Below are positions 26,677 to 41,063 of a stretch of DNA of 64,000 nucleotides, piece after piece; the stretch's first letter is position 1; each line of letters starts with the position of its first letter. A model generated the notes under the pieces. It made no database searches and was not told the DNA's origin. It saw only the letters and a list, made by a program, of their open reading frames with translations. The DNA lies in NCBI RefSeq assembly GCF_000008765.1, contig NC_003030.1, positions 2,762,001 through 2,826,000 of the forward strand, in the 5' to 3' direction. A program made the position numbers and the translations under genes. This DNA is from Clostridium acetobutylicum ATCC 824. GTDB taxonomy: Bacteria; Bacillota; Clostridia; Clostridiales; Clostridiaceae.

Positions 26677-26964
26677 TTAATCTATTATCTTAGGTACTAC
26701 TATGTATTCTTCAAGATTCTTAGGTGCATTTTTAATAACATCCTTTAAATCCATAGATTCTTCCACTTCATCTTCTCTGAATTTATTTTCAATATAATAT
26801 GGGTTTACAATTATATCAACATTATCGGTATCTAATTCACTTAATTTATCTACATAGCCAAGTATGCTATTAAGATCCTCCATAAATCCCTCTTTTTGTT
26901 CTTCACTAAAGCTAAGTCTTGCAAGTTCAGCCACGTATTCAACATCTTTTTTAGAAACAGACAT
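26677..26964 (-). CDS. gatC: Asp-tRNA(Asn)/Glu-tRNA(Gln) amidotransferase subunit C
   Basis: 95 residues from ATG 26964 ([19 protein letters not shown]), the family length; GAGGT lies 6 nt upstream. A longer frame from an upstream TTG would place that site inside the gene. The core [13 protein letters not shown] and the C-terminal PKIID are conserved. It stabilises the GatA-GatB complex. Confidence 0.95.
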   Translation of the reverse strand: MSVSKKDVEYVAELARLSFSEEQKEGFMEDLNSILGYVDKLSELDTDNVDIIVNPYYIENKFREDEVEESMDLKDVIKNAPKNLEEYIVVPKIID

Positions 26965-27204
26965 AATATACCTCACTTTCTTTATTCCCAATATAAATGT
27001 ACTAAATTAAATTATACAATTATTATCATATAATCTCAAATTTTTTTAACAATTTTATTTGCTTAATTAAATAGAAAACCCTAACAAATGACATCCTTAA
27101 ATAGCAAATAACAAATCAAGTATATTATAAATATCCCCAATCTACTATTTACCTATGTCAATCGCTAAGGTTTCTAAATAAAAACATAGTATGTAAATTC
27201 CTGT

Positions 27205-27477
27205 TTAAAACACTCCAATATACATAAAAAATGCAGTTCCAACTGCTATAGCAGCACAACACAAAGAATAGACCAAACTTTTTATCTTGTCAGTTTTATC
27301 GTAAATCTTAATGGCCCAAATAAGCATAGTGCATATCATAAAACTTTGAAACATTTTATAGTTATTGAAATATTGTATAGTTACAAGTTGATATGTAGTT
27401 AATACAGTAAAAATTAGAGCTAGTGTAGTCAAAGAAACAAATACCCATCCTAAACACTCTACTGTTTTCTTAACCAT
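27205..27477 (-). CDS. Hypothetical three-span membrane protein
   Basis: 90 residues from ATG 27477, which has AGGGGG about 7 nt upstream. Three hydrophobic segments (about 8-32, 43-57, 67-87). No family recognised. It lies between gatC and ligA but is separated from gatC by about 210 bp in which I see no gene. Possibly co-transcribed upstream of gatCAB. Confidence 0.65.
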   Translation of the reverse strand: MVKKTVECLGWVFVSLTTLALIFTVLTTYQLVTIQYFNNYKMFQSFMICTMLIWAIKIYDKTDKIKSLVYSLCCAAIAVGTAFFMYIGVF

Positions 27478-27551
27478 ATTATTTCCCCCTAACACAACCT
27501 GTTCATATATTATAACATTTTTTATTATTTGTAAACAGTTTATTCTGTTTT

Positions 27552-31864
<4,313 letters not shown>

Positions 31865-31942
31865 AAATTACTCCACTCCTCAATACGTAATATTTTATAT
31901 TATAACATCTAAAAAAGTACACAATAATCATAAATCATAATT

Positions 31943-32103
31943 AAAAATCAGTATAAGCTATAGGGAAACCAAGGTATAATTTAATGGGTGAGTTGGTTTC
32001 CCTATATAGGATTTACCATAATGTTATTAGACTTATAAATCATTTTCATGTACTTACAAATCGTAATTTAATAGAAATCCTATAATTCCTCATACTGATT
32101 TTT
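31943..32103. other. Intergenic structured element with nested inverted repeats
   Basis: The ends form an imperfect inverted repeat: AAAAATCAGTATAAGCTATA (31943-31962) against TATAATTCCTCATACTGATT (32081-32100), plus flanking matches. Inside the left half is a perfect 13-bp stem, TATAGGGAAACCA (31959-31971) with TGGTTTCCCTATA (31994-32006). No coding potential. It may be a MITE-like insertion or a folded untranslated RNA between yerC and pcrA. Confidence 0.45.
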
Positions 32104-32117
32104 TCTTAACAACTAAT

Positions 32118-32414
32118 TTATTTTTCTAGTCTTCTTAAAACTATATTATATCCATCGCTTCCATAATTAATACATCTATTAACTCTACTTATGGTTGCAG
32201 TACTAGCTCCAGTTTCCGCGGAAATATCTGAATATGTATGTTTCTCCTTAAGCATCTTAGCCACTTGAAGCCTTTGTTCTATAGTTTTAATTTCATTGAT
32301 AGTAAAAATATCATCAAAAAACCTATAGCATTCTTCTCGATTCTCTAATGTTAATATGGCATCACACAAGAAATCCAGAGTCTCACTTTCCAATTTCGAT
32401 TTAAACTCAGACAT
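32118..32414 (-). CDS. YerC/YecD family TrpR-related protein
   Basis: 98 residues from ATG 32414, with AGAGGTG 6 nt upstream; an upstream in-frame start would put that site inside the gene. TrpR-like helix-turn-helix: EIKTIEQRLQVAKMLKEKHT (about 46-65) then YSDISAETGASTATISRVNR. The family is probably DNA-binding; its ligand is unknown. A YerC-type gene also precedes pcrA-ligA in Bacillus, so the context is conserved, though about 250 bp separate it from pcrA here. Confidence 0.9.
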   Translation of the reverse strand: MSEFKSKLESETLDFLCDAILTLENREECYRFFDDIFTINEIKTIEQRLQVAKMLKEKHTYSDISAETGASTATISRVNRCINYGSDGYNIVLRRLEK

Positions 32415-32512
32415 GCTACACACCTCTTTCAAAACTATAGCATAATTTTATCATTATTCATTTCAAAATGCCACAAAAGTTTTATTAACATTTATGTCCA
32501 ATGTAATAAAAG

Positions 32513-32547
32513 GCAAAATAAAAGACAGCCCTTGGGGCTGGGCTGCC
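32513..32547 (-). terminator. Terminator downstream of the rsuA-type gene (second)
   Basis: GGCAGCCC/GGGCTGTC hairpin followed by TTTTATTTT on the minus strand; GC-rich compared with its surroundings. Confidence 0.8.
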
Positions 32548-32550
32548 ATA

Positions 32551-32586
32551 ATAAATAAAAAGGGGGCTATTCATTCTTTTTATTTA
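32551..32586 (-). terminator. AT-rich hairpin just upstream of the terminator
   Basis: ATAAATAAAAAG/CTTTTTATTTAT, 12-bp perfect stem 4 nt from the GC-rich terminator. The remaining sequence between yerC and the rsuA-type gene shows no gene. Confidence 0.55.
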
Positions 32587-32723
32587 TCTTACATACCTAT
32601 TATAGTAAACAGTTTTAAAAAAATCAATAGCCTTTCCAAACTTTATTATAAATAGCTATTCAATGTATTATGTATTATAGGTAAACAATTTCAGCTATTA
32701 AATTCCCTAATATTCGACTTCTC

Positions 32724-33452
32724 CTATTGCATTTTTATTTTTTGTTTTATAGCCTTCATTTCATCTTCTGTAAGCTCTCTATACTCCCCTTCCTCAAGGT
32801 TTTCATCTAGCTTAATTCCTGCAAAACTTATTCTTTTAAGATATACTACTTTTTTACCTTGAGCTTCAAACATCCTTTTTACCTGATGGTATTTTCCCTC
32901 TCTTACAGTAACCTTAACCTCCGAACCCTCTTTAGAATTATTTAAAACCTCTAGTTTAGCACTCATACATTTATACCCATCGTCAAGTACTATGCCTTCT
33001 TTAAATGCCACTACATCCTCAGAGGTTACATCTTTGTCTATTTTGGCATAATACACTTTATCAACATGCCATTTAGGAGATATTAACCTATGATTGAAAT
33101 CACCATCATTAGTTAAAAACAGAAGTCCAACAGTATCTTTATCAAGTCTTCCTATAGGAAATGGCTCAAATACTTGATCCTCCACCTCTAAAAGATCTAT
33201 TACCGTCTTGTCATAATCATCAGAAGTAGCCGAAATTACTCCATCTGGCTTATTCATCATTAAATATATGTATTTTTTATAGGATATCTCTTCGCCATTT
33301 ACAATTATCTTTGATTTTTGTGGATCTAATTGCTTGTTATTATCTTTTACAACTTCGCCATCTACCTTAACTCTTCCATCTTTTATTATTTTTTTCACAT
33401 CTTTTCTAGACCCATATCCCATGTTTGATATGATTTTATCTAATCTTTCCAT
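32724..33452 (-). CDS. RsuA/RluB-family pseudouridine synthase
   Basis: 242 residues. N-terminal S4 RNA-binding domain (about 1-60, RLDKIISNMGYGSRKDVKKI) and a catalytic domain with the signature PIGRLDKDTVGLLFLTNDG (about 97-115) whose Asp is catalytic. GKYHQVKRMF completes the RsuA-type pattern. It isomerises a uridine in rRNA. The exact target (16S U516 in RsuA) cannot be settled from sequence alone. Confidence 0.93.
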   Translation of the reverse strand: MERLDKIISNMGYGSRKDVKKIIKDGRVKVDGEVVKDNNKQLDPQKSKIIVNGEEISYKKYIYLMMNKPDGVISATSDDYDKTVIDLLEVEDQVFEPFPIGRLDKDTVGLLFLTNDGDFNHRLISPKWHVDKVYYAKIDKDVTSEDVVAFKEGIVLDDGYKCMSAKLEVLNNSKEGSEVKVTVREGKYHQVKRMFEAQGKKVVYLKRISFAGIKLDENLEEGEYRELTEDEMKAIKQKIKMQ

Positions 33453-33477
33453 TATTTCTCCCTTTCCAATATGTAAT

Positions 33478-33518
33478 ATAAAAATCCCATAGAAAAATAA
33501 AAATCTTTTCCTATGGGA
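33478..33518 (-). terminator. Terminator of the lytic transglycosylase gene
   Basis: TCCCATAG/CTATGGGA stem followed by TTTTTATATT on the minus strand. Confidence 0.75.
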
Positions 33519-33525
33519 ATATGCT

Positions 33526-34239
33526 CTATGAATTATAGTAGCCTAAAACCTTTGAAACATAATTTCTTGTCTCACTTGGAAGACTACCTATATTTCCATT
33601 GCTTCTTTGAACCGCTCCTGGACCAGCATTATAAGCAGCAACAGCAAGCTTCATATCAGAGAAATTATTTAAAAGCTGCTTTAAATATTTAGTTCCTCCA
33701 TCTATGTTTTGCTGAACATCATAAGGGTTAGTTACTCCAAGCTCTCGCGCTGTTGACGGCATAAGCTGCATTAATCCCTCAGCTCCAACCCCTGATGTAG
33801 CATTAGGATCAAACCCAGACTCCTGCTGTATTACAGACATTATAAGTTTTTTATCCACACCATATTTTTTTGATGCTTCATCAACAGCCTGATCTATAGA
33901 AACATTTCCCGAACTAGTAGCATTTTTTACATAACTTGCTACATTTTGTACATCCTTAGCTTTAATAGTGTTCATGTTATACCCTTTATTATACCCAAGT
34001 TTGCTTAAATCACTACTACCACCAAATATATTATCTAATCCACTTAAGTCATATTTTCCATCAGCTTTTTGCATAGAATTAATAAGACCCTCCATCATAA
34101 ACTCAAAGCTACTGGAATTTGTTTTACTACTATCACTTCCCGTCATACCTGACGAAGAACTCTTAAACATTTGTGTCAATAACTGAAGTTCAAGTAATCT
34201 CTGAGCATTTTGTACATTAGAATCATTACTTATAGACAC
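33526..34239 (-). CDS. Soluble lytic murein transglycosylase domain protein
   Basis: 237 residues from GTG 34239, with GAGAGGTG 5 nt upstream. A low-complexity Ser/Asn/Gly-rich N-terminal half (about 1-115) leads to an SLT domain (about 120-237). Catalytic Glu lies in [21 protein letters not shown] and [10 protein letters not shown] are also present. It cleaves glycan strands to 1,6-anhydromuramic products. No signal peptide is visible, so export may be unconventional, as for flagellum- or spore-linked relatives. Confidence 0.9.
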   Translation of the reverse strand: MSISNDSNVQNAQRLLELQLLTQMFKSSSSGMTGSDSSKTNSSSFEFMMEGLINSMQKADGKYDLSGLDNIFGGSSDLSKLGYNKGYNMNTIKAKDVQNVASYVKNATSSGNVSIDQAVDEASKKYGVDKKLIMSVIQQESGFDPNATSGVGAEGLMQLMPSTARELGVTNPYDVQQNIDGGTKYLKQLLNNFSDMKLAVAAYNAGPGAVQRSNGNIGSLPSETRNYVSKVLGYYNS

Positions 34240-34300
34240 AATATCACCTCTCAAATAAATTTTAAGCTTTAATAATTATCGTCCTAATTATTAAAAGACT

Positions 34301-36301
34301 TTAAACCTCTAGTTCCATTATATCATAATCTTCATAAGAAGCCATATTAAATTGGCTTTTACAAAGTGCTAAAACTTTATATTTTCCTTCGTTAAAAAGC
34401 ATAAATGAGTAAAAACTTTTTCTACTGTATTTTTGCATAAGTTTCCATTCTCCATTTTCCATTAAGTAAAACTCATACAAAACATCTTTCCCTCCATCGC
34501 ATTTAACCTTAAATGTAACAGTTTCATTAAGCTCAGGTTTTCCCTTATCACAAAGTATTTTTGTATCTGTTATTGGCATAACATCATGCACAAATACACT
34601 TACTATTTTTTTATCATCATAAACTTCAATGCTCTTTTTATTTTTTGCAAGCACATCAATCTCATATTTTCCAGTACACTTTGGGATAAACTTGTATTTT
34701 TTAGATTCTATATATCCAGTATCCTGAATAACTCTCTTATCAACCTTAAGTATATATCTAATGACCATATTTTGAGTGTTTTTTAATATAGTATCTACTT
34801 CTATATCATTTCCAACCATGTAATAATTGTTGTTATTTATAAGTACGTAATCTATACATGCTGGCATATAATCAAATACTTCTATAAAAACTTCTTCATG
34901 AGCATCATATTTCTTTTCCGAATACTTGTCCTTAACATACGCATTTATTTTATATGTACCTGGCACATTAAATTTAAATTTTGCTGAACAAAGATTTCCG
35001 TACGATATTTCTTGAACCTTTATTCCACTTTTCTCAACATCGAACCCATATCTTAACTCAAAGCCACCATCTGCTTTTACTTTAAGTTTTAAAGCTTCCC
35101 CCTTAATAATTTCTCTATCTCCATCAACTATTATATCTTTTATCTTTACAGCTGGCCTTCTTATTTCATCTATCACAAAGTTTATTTTTTTAATATCTTC
35201 ATATTTTTCTTTAGAAGATTCATCTTTTACCATAAGCGTTATTATATAATCTCCAGCTATTTTTTCTTTCCAATTATATACACTTTCATACACATATCCA
35301 CTATCTTCAATATCTTTTCCTTCTATAATATACCTATATACAAGTCTTTTTCCCCCACTTGCTAATGCCTTAAGCTGCACATCAGTATCTAAAAGCTGTG
35401 GCGAACTTAGGTCTGTAGTAAAACTTTTTATTTTAACATCTCTGTACTTTTTAACTGTATAGCTTATTACTGCCCTATCATCAAATTTATTTTGAGAATA
35501 CATATCTTTAACAAAACATAATATTCTAAACTCACCATAACCTTTTTCTATGTAGCTTAATATCTTTTTAGTAGAATAGTCTTGAAGACATTTTATATTT
35601 CCATCCTTGTCCATTTTCATGAATTTATATAAGATCATCCTGTTATCTTCATGAACAGCATCAACCTCAAGAGTAATTTCAGAATCACAAAAAAGCTCAT
35701 CATTCAAACATTTAAAATCCCTTATTTGAACCTTATTTATAACCTTAACCTCATAACTAACTTCTTTTTTAGAATCGAATTCATTAATTGAGTTACTATT
35801 TTTACACTCTGCCATCAAAGTATATTTTCCCGGTGCTGTAGCTGTCCACGATATATCATTTTTGCAACTGTAATCCCTTAAAATTTTTGTTTCAAAATCA
35901 TTTTTTATACAATATCTATATAGTATATTTTCTGATGTTACCGCATCCACTCTAGCATTTATCTTTTCCCCTACAACTAGGCTTTTTTTATCTATAATAA
36001 GTGCTTTTATAATATTTTTATACTTATCTCCTATAACATAGTCTTCTCTTAAAACAAACTCAAAAGGTCCATTAATATCTTTTGATATCTGAACCATTAT
36101 GGTATAAATACCCTCCTTTTTAGGTATCCATGAAATTTCATTTTCTTTTGAAAAATCTTGAACTATTGACCACTTTCCACGAAATCCCTCAATAAACTTA
36201 TATAAAAATTCTCCCTCGGTATTTCCATGTACACATATTCTTATCTCCTGCTCTTTGTTTTGTGGGCTTTCTTTATCAAATTCAATATAAAAATCGCTCA
36301 T
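34301..36301 (-). CDS. Large repeat protein with triple-tyrosine (Y_Y_Y)-like domains
   Basis: 666 residues made of about seven repeats of 85-95 residues. Each repeat follows the pattern of a Tyr/Lys-rich strand (LYKFIEG, LYRYCIKN, LYKFMKM, VYRYIIEG, LRYGFDV, IRYILKV, LYEFYLM), then W..VQDYS and a GxYxIxxxVKDxxSxxxYD strand. This matches Y_Y_Y beta-sandwich modules. No signal peptide, membrane segment or catalytic domain is visible, so it is a free-standing repeat protein, perhaps cytosolic and binding glycans or proteins. It lies upstream of the transglycosylase gene with a 61-bp gap. Confidence 0.75.
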   Translation of the reverse strand: MSDFYIEFDKESPQNKEQEIRICVHGNTEGEFLYKFIEGFRGKWSIVQDFSKENEISWIPKKEGIYTIMVQISKDINGPFEFVLREDYVIGDKYKNIIKALIIDKKSLVVGEKINARVDAVTSENILYRYCIKNDFETKILRDYSCKNDISWTATAPGKYTLMAECKNSNSINEFDSKKEVSYEVKVINKVQIRDFKCLNDELFCDSEITLEVDAVHEDNRMILYKFMKMDKDGNIKCLQDYSTKKILSYIEKGYGEFRILCFVKDMYSQNKFDDRAVISYTVKKYRDVKIKSFTTDLSSPQLLDTDVQLKALASGGKRLVYRYIIEGKDIEDSGYVYESVYNWKEKIAGDYIITLMVKDESSKEKYEDIKKINFVIDEIRRPAVKIKDIIVDGDREIIKGEALKLKVKADGGFELRYGFDVEKSGIKVQEISYGNLCSAKFKFNVPGTYKINAYVKDKYSEKKYDAHEEVFIEVFDYMPACIDYVLINNNNYYMVGNDIEVDTILKNTQNMVIRYILKVDKRVIQDTGYIESKKYKFIPKCTGKYEIDVLAKNKKSIEVYDDKKIVSVFVHDVMPITDTKILCDKGKPELNETVTFKVKCDGGKDVLYEFYLMENGEWKLMQKYSRKSFYSFMLFNEGKYKVLALCKSQFNMASYEDYDIMELEV

Positions 36302-36520
36302 AAGATCATCCCCTGAATACTAAGTATATTAATTATGCATGTTTAAAAATCCAAATTAGAGTATTTGAATTAGAAACACATGCCATAAATCACAAATTGT
36401 TTTATATATATTATACTACTTTTCCAAAAAATGTTATATAATTATTTACTTTTTACCCATAATTTTATATTATATAATGTATGAACTTATACATTTCTAA
36501 AAATTTTTATGGAGGAACTT

Positions 36521-38683
36521 ATGGTAATTAGCAATGCATTTGTTACTCAATTTAATAAAATAGAATTCCAAATCGACGATTTTACTAATTTTCTTTTATC
36601 AAAAATTACTGTTCGAAATACTGATGGTGAAATTAAAATAAACGAATATAGACTTTATAAAAATAACGTATGTCTTTTGATTGATAATATTGATATAAAA
36701 AAAAATTATTATGTAAGTTATGATAAAGTAACCTTAAAGTGCAGCTATTATAAATTATTTTCTACTACAGAATTTAATAATAAATATGCTTATAACGGCA
36801 AGCTTGGAATCACCTATACAAGAGAAAAAACAACCTTCAGAATATGGTCTCCTGGTGCATCTAGTATAGAACTATTACTTTATAATCATGACATTACTTC
36901 AAACGAACCTGCAACTTCTATAAAAATGAAAGAGGACAATGGTTTATGGTTTTTAATATTAAAAGGAGATTTCAAAAACTTTTATTATAATTATAAGGTT
37001 ACAATTTATAATTATACAAAAGAAGTAGTTGATCCCTATGCAAAAGCTGTAGGAATAAATGGGCTAAGGGGGGCAATACTAGATTCTTATAGCACGAATC
37101 CCCCAAATTGGAAAAAAGATTTCGTGCCCCAAAGTATAGAACATTTCACTGACGCTATAATATACGAAATAAGTATTAACGATATTTCACTAAATCCTAA
37201 TAGCGGAATTCTTCACAAAGGAAAATACTTGGGTCTTTGCGAAGAAAACTCAAAAACCATAAATAATATTCCAACCGGAATTAAGTACTTAAAATCTCTC
37301 GGTATAACCCATGTTCAGATAATGCCAATATTCGATTTTTCCTATAAAAGTATAGACGAAACTAATCCTATTAACTACAATTGGGGTTATGACCCACAAA
37401 ACTACAATGTACCAGAAGGAGCTTACTCTACAGATCCCTATAACCCAAGGTCAAGAATATACGAGCTTAAAACTCTTATAAAAACATTACATGAAAATGG
37501 GATATGCGTAAACATGGATGTGGTTTTCAATCATCTTTGGAATGAAAAAGAAAATAACTTCGAAAAAATTTTTCCAGAATATTATTTAAGGCGCAATGAT
37601 GACAATTCCTTTTCAAATGGAACTGGATGCGGCAATGATACTGCATCAGAGCACTATATGTTTCAAAAATTTATATTAGATTCAATTAAATACTGGGTAA
37701 AAGAATATCATATAGATGGTTTTAGATTTGATCTCATGGGAATTCATGATATTGAAACCATGAATAAACTTCGAGACGAATTAAACAAAATAAACAGTAA
37801 TATAATGTTGTATGGAGAAGGCTGGGATTTAACTACTAATATTGAAAAGACAAGAAAAGCAATTATATTAAATTCCTCAAAAACTCCTGAAATAGGTTAT
37901 TTTAATGATGTAATACGCGATGCCTTAAAGGGAAGTGTTTTTATACCAAAAGATACTGGATTTATCAGCGGGAAATTTAATCTAGAAAAAACCATACTAT
38001 ACACTACATTAGGCTGTTGCTTAGATGTTAAAGATTATAAAAAAATTTTTTCTTCTCCTTCTCAGTCTATAAATTATGTTTCTTGCCATGATAATAACAC
38101 TTTATACGATAAACTGTGTACTTCCAATCCCCATGACAATGATGATATACGTAAAGAAAAAATAAAATTAGCTATAGGCATTCTTTTAACTTCTCAAGGA
38201 ATTCCCTTTCTCCACTGTGGCGTAGAGTTTGCAAGAACTAAATTTGGAATAACAAATAGTTATAACTCAGCTAAAGAAATAAATTGGATAGATTGGGATC
38301 TTAGAGATAAAAATAAAGACTTGGTAAATTACGTAATAAGCCTTATAGCCTTCAGAAAAAATCATTCTGCTTTTAGATTTGTATATCCTAATGATTTAAA
38401 AAATCACCTTGAAATAACACAAAATATGCCTAAAAACTCTATAGGATATATTCTTAAGAATCATGCAAACAACGATGCATTTAAAGATATAATGGTAATA
38501 TACAACGCAAACACACATGATATTCAAATACCGCTAGACAGTACTTGGAATGTATGTATTGATAAATATAATGCTGGAAGCGAAAAAATTAGAACTGCAA
38601 GTAAATTCTATATCGCTGAAGCATTAAGTATAAATGTTCTTTTTAAGAATAGTGAAAACAGTTTTCTTCACTTATTATTATAA
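36521..38683 (+). CDS. pulA: Type I pullulanase (GH13)
   Basis: 720 residues from ATG 36521; the upstream in-frame ATG 36509 overlaps the GGAGG that serves this one. An N-terminal domain and a CBM48-like module (KTTFRIWSPGASSIELLLYN) precede the TIM barrel. Pullulanase signature YNWGYDPQNY, GH13 region I DVVFNH, region II GFRFDLMG (nucleophile Asp), region III LYGEGW (acid/base Glu) and region IV VSCHDN are all present. It hydrolyses alpha-1,6 branches. There is no signal peptide, so it probably debranches glycogen or imported maltodextrins in the cytosol. Confidence 0.93.
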   Translation: MVISNAFVTQFNKIEFQIDDFTNFLLSKITVRNTDGEIKINEYRLYKNNVCLLIDNIDIKKNYYVSYDKVTLKCSYYKLFSTTEFNNKYAYNGKLGITYTREKTTFRIWSPGASSIELLLYNHDITSNEPATSIKMKEDNGLWFLILKGDFKNFYYNYKVTIYNYTKEVVDPYAKAVGINGLRGAILDSYSTNPPNWKKDFVPQSIEHFTDAIIYEISINDISLNPNSGILHKGKYLGLCEENSKTINNIPTGIKYLKSLGITHVQIMPIFDFSYKSIDETNPINYNWGYDPQNYNVPEGAYSTDPYNPRSRIYELKTLIKTLHENGICVNMDVVFNHLWNEKENNFEKIFPEYYLRRNDDNSFSNGTGCGNDTASEHYMFQKFILDSIKYWVKEYHIDGFRFDLMGIHDIETMNKLRDELNKINSNIMLYGEGWDLTTNIEKTRKAIILNSSKTPEIGYFNDVIRDALKGSVFIPKDTGFISGKFNLEKTILYTTLGCCLDVKDYKKIFSSPSQSINYVSCHDNNTLYDKLCTSNPHDNDDIRKEKIKLAIGILLTSQGIPFLHCGVEFARTKFGITNSYNSAKEINWIDWDLRDKNKDLVNYVISLIAFRKNHSAFRFVYPNDLKNHLEITQNMPKNSIGYILKNHANNDAFKDIMVIYNANTHDIQIPLDSTWNVCIDKYNAGSEKIRTASKFYIAEALSINVLFKNSENSFLHLLL

Positions 38684-38714
38684 AAATAGGGAGCGTATAG
38701 CTCCCTATTTTTTA
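38682..38714. terminator. Bidirectional terminator pulA/pgi
   Basis: AAAAATAGGGAGC/GCTCCCTATTTTT perfect 13-bp hairpin between two convergent genes. Confidence 0.92.
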
Positions 38715-38719
38715 CGTTA

Positions 38720-40072
38720 CTATTTTAATTTATTGTTAAGCTCTTTAGCTAAATCTTCATAACCTGGTTTTCCTAATAGTGCAAACATGTTTTTCTTATA
38801 AGCTTCAACTCCTGGTTGATTAAATGGATTAACTCCTAATAAATATCCACTTATTCCACATGCCTTTTCGAAGAAATAAACCATGTATCCAAAATAATAT
38901 GCTGTAAGTTCTGGAACATTTACAACCATTACTGGAACTCCTCCATCATGATGTGCTAAAACAGTTCCCATAAATGCCTGCTTATTAACAAAATCCATAG
39001 TTTTTCCTGCTACGAAGTTTAATCCATCAAGGTTTTCAGCATCCTTTTGTATTGTAACTTCTTTCTTAGGATTAACTACATTAATGAAGGTTTCAATTAA
39101 TTGTCTTCTTCCTTCTTGTATATATTGTCCCATTGAATGCAAATCTGTTGAAAAATCTCCTGCTGCTGGGAATAATCCTTTACCATCTTTTCCTTCACTT
39201 TCTCCAAATAATTGCTTCCACCATTCTCCGAAATAATGAAGTGATGGTTCAAAATTAACAACCATTTCTATAGATTTACCTTTACTATAAAGTGCATTTC
39301 TAGCTGCGGCATATTGATAAGCCTCATTCTTTTCAAGATCAGGTTCTGAATATACTTCTCTAGCTTTAGCTGCACCTTTCATCATTTCATCTATATCTAT
39401 TCCAGCAACTGCTATAGGTAAAAGTCCAACAGCTGTTAATACTGAATATCTTCCCCCAACATCATCAGGTACTACAAAAGTTTCATAGCCTTCATTATCT
39501 GATAGTGTTTTTAAAGCACCCTTCTTAGCGTCTGTTGTGGCAAATATTCTATTTTTAGCTTCTTCTTTTCCATATTTCTTTTCAAGTAATTCTTTAAATA
39601 TTCTAAATGCAATAGCAGGTTCAGTTGTTGTTCCTGACTTTGATATTACATTAACTGCAATATCTTTTCCTTCTATTGCTTCAAGTAGATCAGCTAGGTA
39701 AGTTGAACTTATATTGTTACCACAGAAAAAGATTTCAGGGTTCTTTCTTTCTTCTTTAGAAATACTTGAGCTAAAGGAATGTGAAAACATCTCTATAGCA
39801 GCTCTTGCTCCTAAATATGAACCACCTATTCCTATTACAATAAATGCATCCACACTGTTTCTTATCTTTTCTGCTGATTTTTTTATTCTTTCAAATTCAT
39901 CTTTATCATAATTCACAGGTAGATCAACCCATCCTAAAAAGTCATTACCTGCACCTGTTCCATTATGTATCGCCTCATGAGCAGCTGCTACCGCTGGCTT
40001 TAGATTCTTTAATTCTTCATCTTGAAGGTATGGTTTTGTATTTTTCAATTCTAACTTAAAACACTCTGACAT
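38720..40072 (-). CDS. pgi: Glucose-6-phosphate isomerase
   Basis: 450 residues, the shorter Gram-positive form. Motifs: [14 protein letters not shown] (about 79-92), [14 protein letters not shown] sugar-phosphate loop (about 141-154), [14 protein letters not shown] and the C-terminal [12 protein letters not shown]. It interconverts glucose 6-phosphate and fructose 6-phosphate. GGAGG lies 9 nt before ATG 40072. Confidence 0.97.
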
Positions 40073-40342
40073 AAGCTACAATCCTCCATATATTTTTATT
40101 GATATAGGTTCTCTACTTCTTCATTAATTTATACGTGTGTTAAATTATAAACATGTACAAATTGGCTTTTATTTTATAGACATCCTATATTTATTTCCTA
40201 TAGCAATTTTAGACTATATAATGAAATAAATCAAGCTATTACTCCATAGTTAAAGTAATTTAAAATTCTTCTCAAATTACCAATGCTGGATTTATACTTA
40301 TCTAGAGACAAAAAAATAATTGATTTTTTCCTTGTTAAAAGT

Positions 40343-40371
40343 TTGACAAATAGAACAAACTGTTATATAAT
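40343..40371 (+). promoter_or_regulatory. Promoter of the STAS-like gene
   Basis: TTGACA (40343-40348) and TATAAT (40366-40371) with a 17-nt spacer: a perfect consensus. The rest of the 349-bp gap between pgi and this gene shows no other feature. Confidence 0.9.
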
Positions 40372-40421
40372 AGATTCATAAGATAGATGTTAGATAATTT
40401 CTATAAAGGAGGTCTTTATTT

Positions 40422-40700
40422 ATGGAAAAAGTAATAAATGTAAAAAGCATGTTAGGTGATAAATTCTCTTGTCAGGATGCTGTAGTACTAAAATACCACA
40501 TTTTAAAGAGTAAAGGTGACGATATAACTTTAGATTTCTCAGGTTTAGGCGATGTTCCAACAACATTTTTTTATAACTTATTTTCAGAACTGTTATATAG
40601 CAACAACAGAAATTATATATTAGATCATATTAAAGTTAAAAATTTAGCAAATATGAAAGATTATAATCGAGTAGTAAAAGGTACTACTGTTTCCTCTTAA
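40422..40700 (+). CDS. STAS-like (DUF4325) small protein
   Basis: 92 residues behind AAAGGAGG. Pattern ITLDFSGLGDVPTTFFYNLFS (about 37-57) matches the STAS-like DUF4325 fold, a domain often found beside or within anti-sigma-type regulators. No kinase or sigma factor is adjacent. It is expressed from a consensus promoter and ends at a strong terminator, so it is a single-gene unit of unknown role. Confidence 0.75.
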   Translation: MEKVINVKSMLGDKFSCQDAVVLKYHILKSKGDDITLDFSGLGDVPTTFFYNLFSELLYSNNRNYILDHIKVKNLANMKDYNRVVKGTTVSS

Positions 40701-40718
40701 CCTCTTAGCCTTCTCCCT

Positions 40719-40750
40719 GCTGTCTTAATTTAAGACGGCCTTTTTTATTT
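40719..40750 (+). terminator. Terminator after the STAS-like gene
   Basis: GCTGTCTTA/TAAGACGGC stem followed by CTTTTTTATTTTTTG. Confidence 0.88.
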
Positions 40751-40831
40751 TTTGTTTTTTTAAATACATATTTCACTATCAAATACAAATAATATTTTTG
40801 TATTGTAATTTAAAAAGTAGGAGGTTTTAAA

Positions 40832-41041
40832 ATGACAGGCACTCAAAGTAAACAAATAGAAAGCAATAATCTCAAGGTAATACAAGATACTATAGTTCTT
40901 GAAGCTCTTCTTAATAAAAAATGCAGCCAATATTCCAGCATATGCAGTGATCCACAATTAAAAGCTGTATTTGATGAAGGCTGTCAAATGCACAAACAAA
41001 ATTTTAATTCACTAAAAGCTTATTTAGATTCACATCAATAA
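40832..41041 (+). CDS. Small spore coat-like protein (CotF-related)
   Basis: 69 residues behind GGAGG. Helical and Cys/Gln-containing (VLEALLNKKCSQYSSICSDP, then KQNFNSLKAYL). It resembles the short first partner often found upstream of CotF-type coat proteins in clostridia. It lies 22 nt before a CotF-like gene, so the two probably form a sporulation operon. Assignment rests on similarity of pattern and context. Confidence 0.65.
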   Translation: MTGTQSKQIESNNLKVIQDTIVLEALLNKKCSQYSSICSDPQLKAVFDEGCQMHKQNFNSLKAYLDSHQ

Positions 41042-41063
41042 TTATATATGGAGGTAAGTTATT

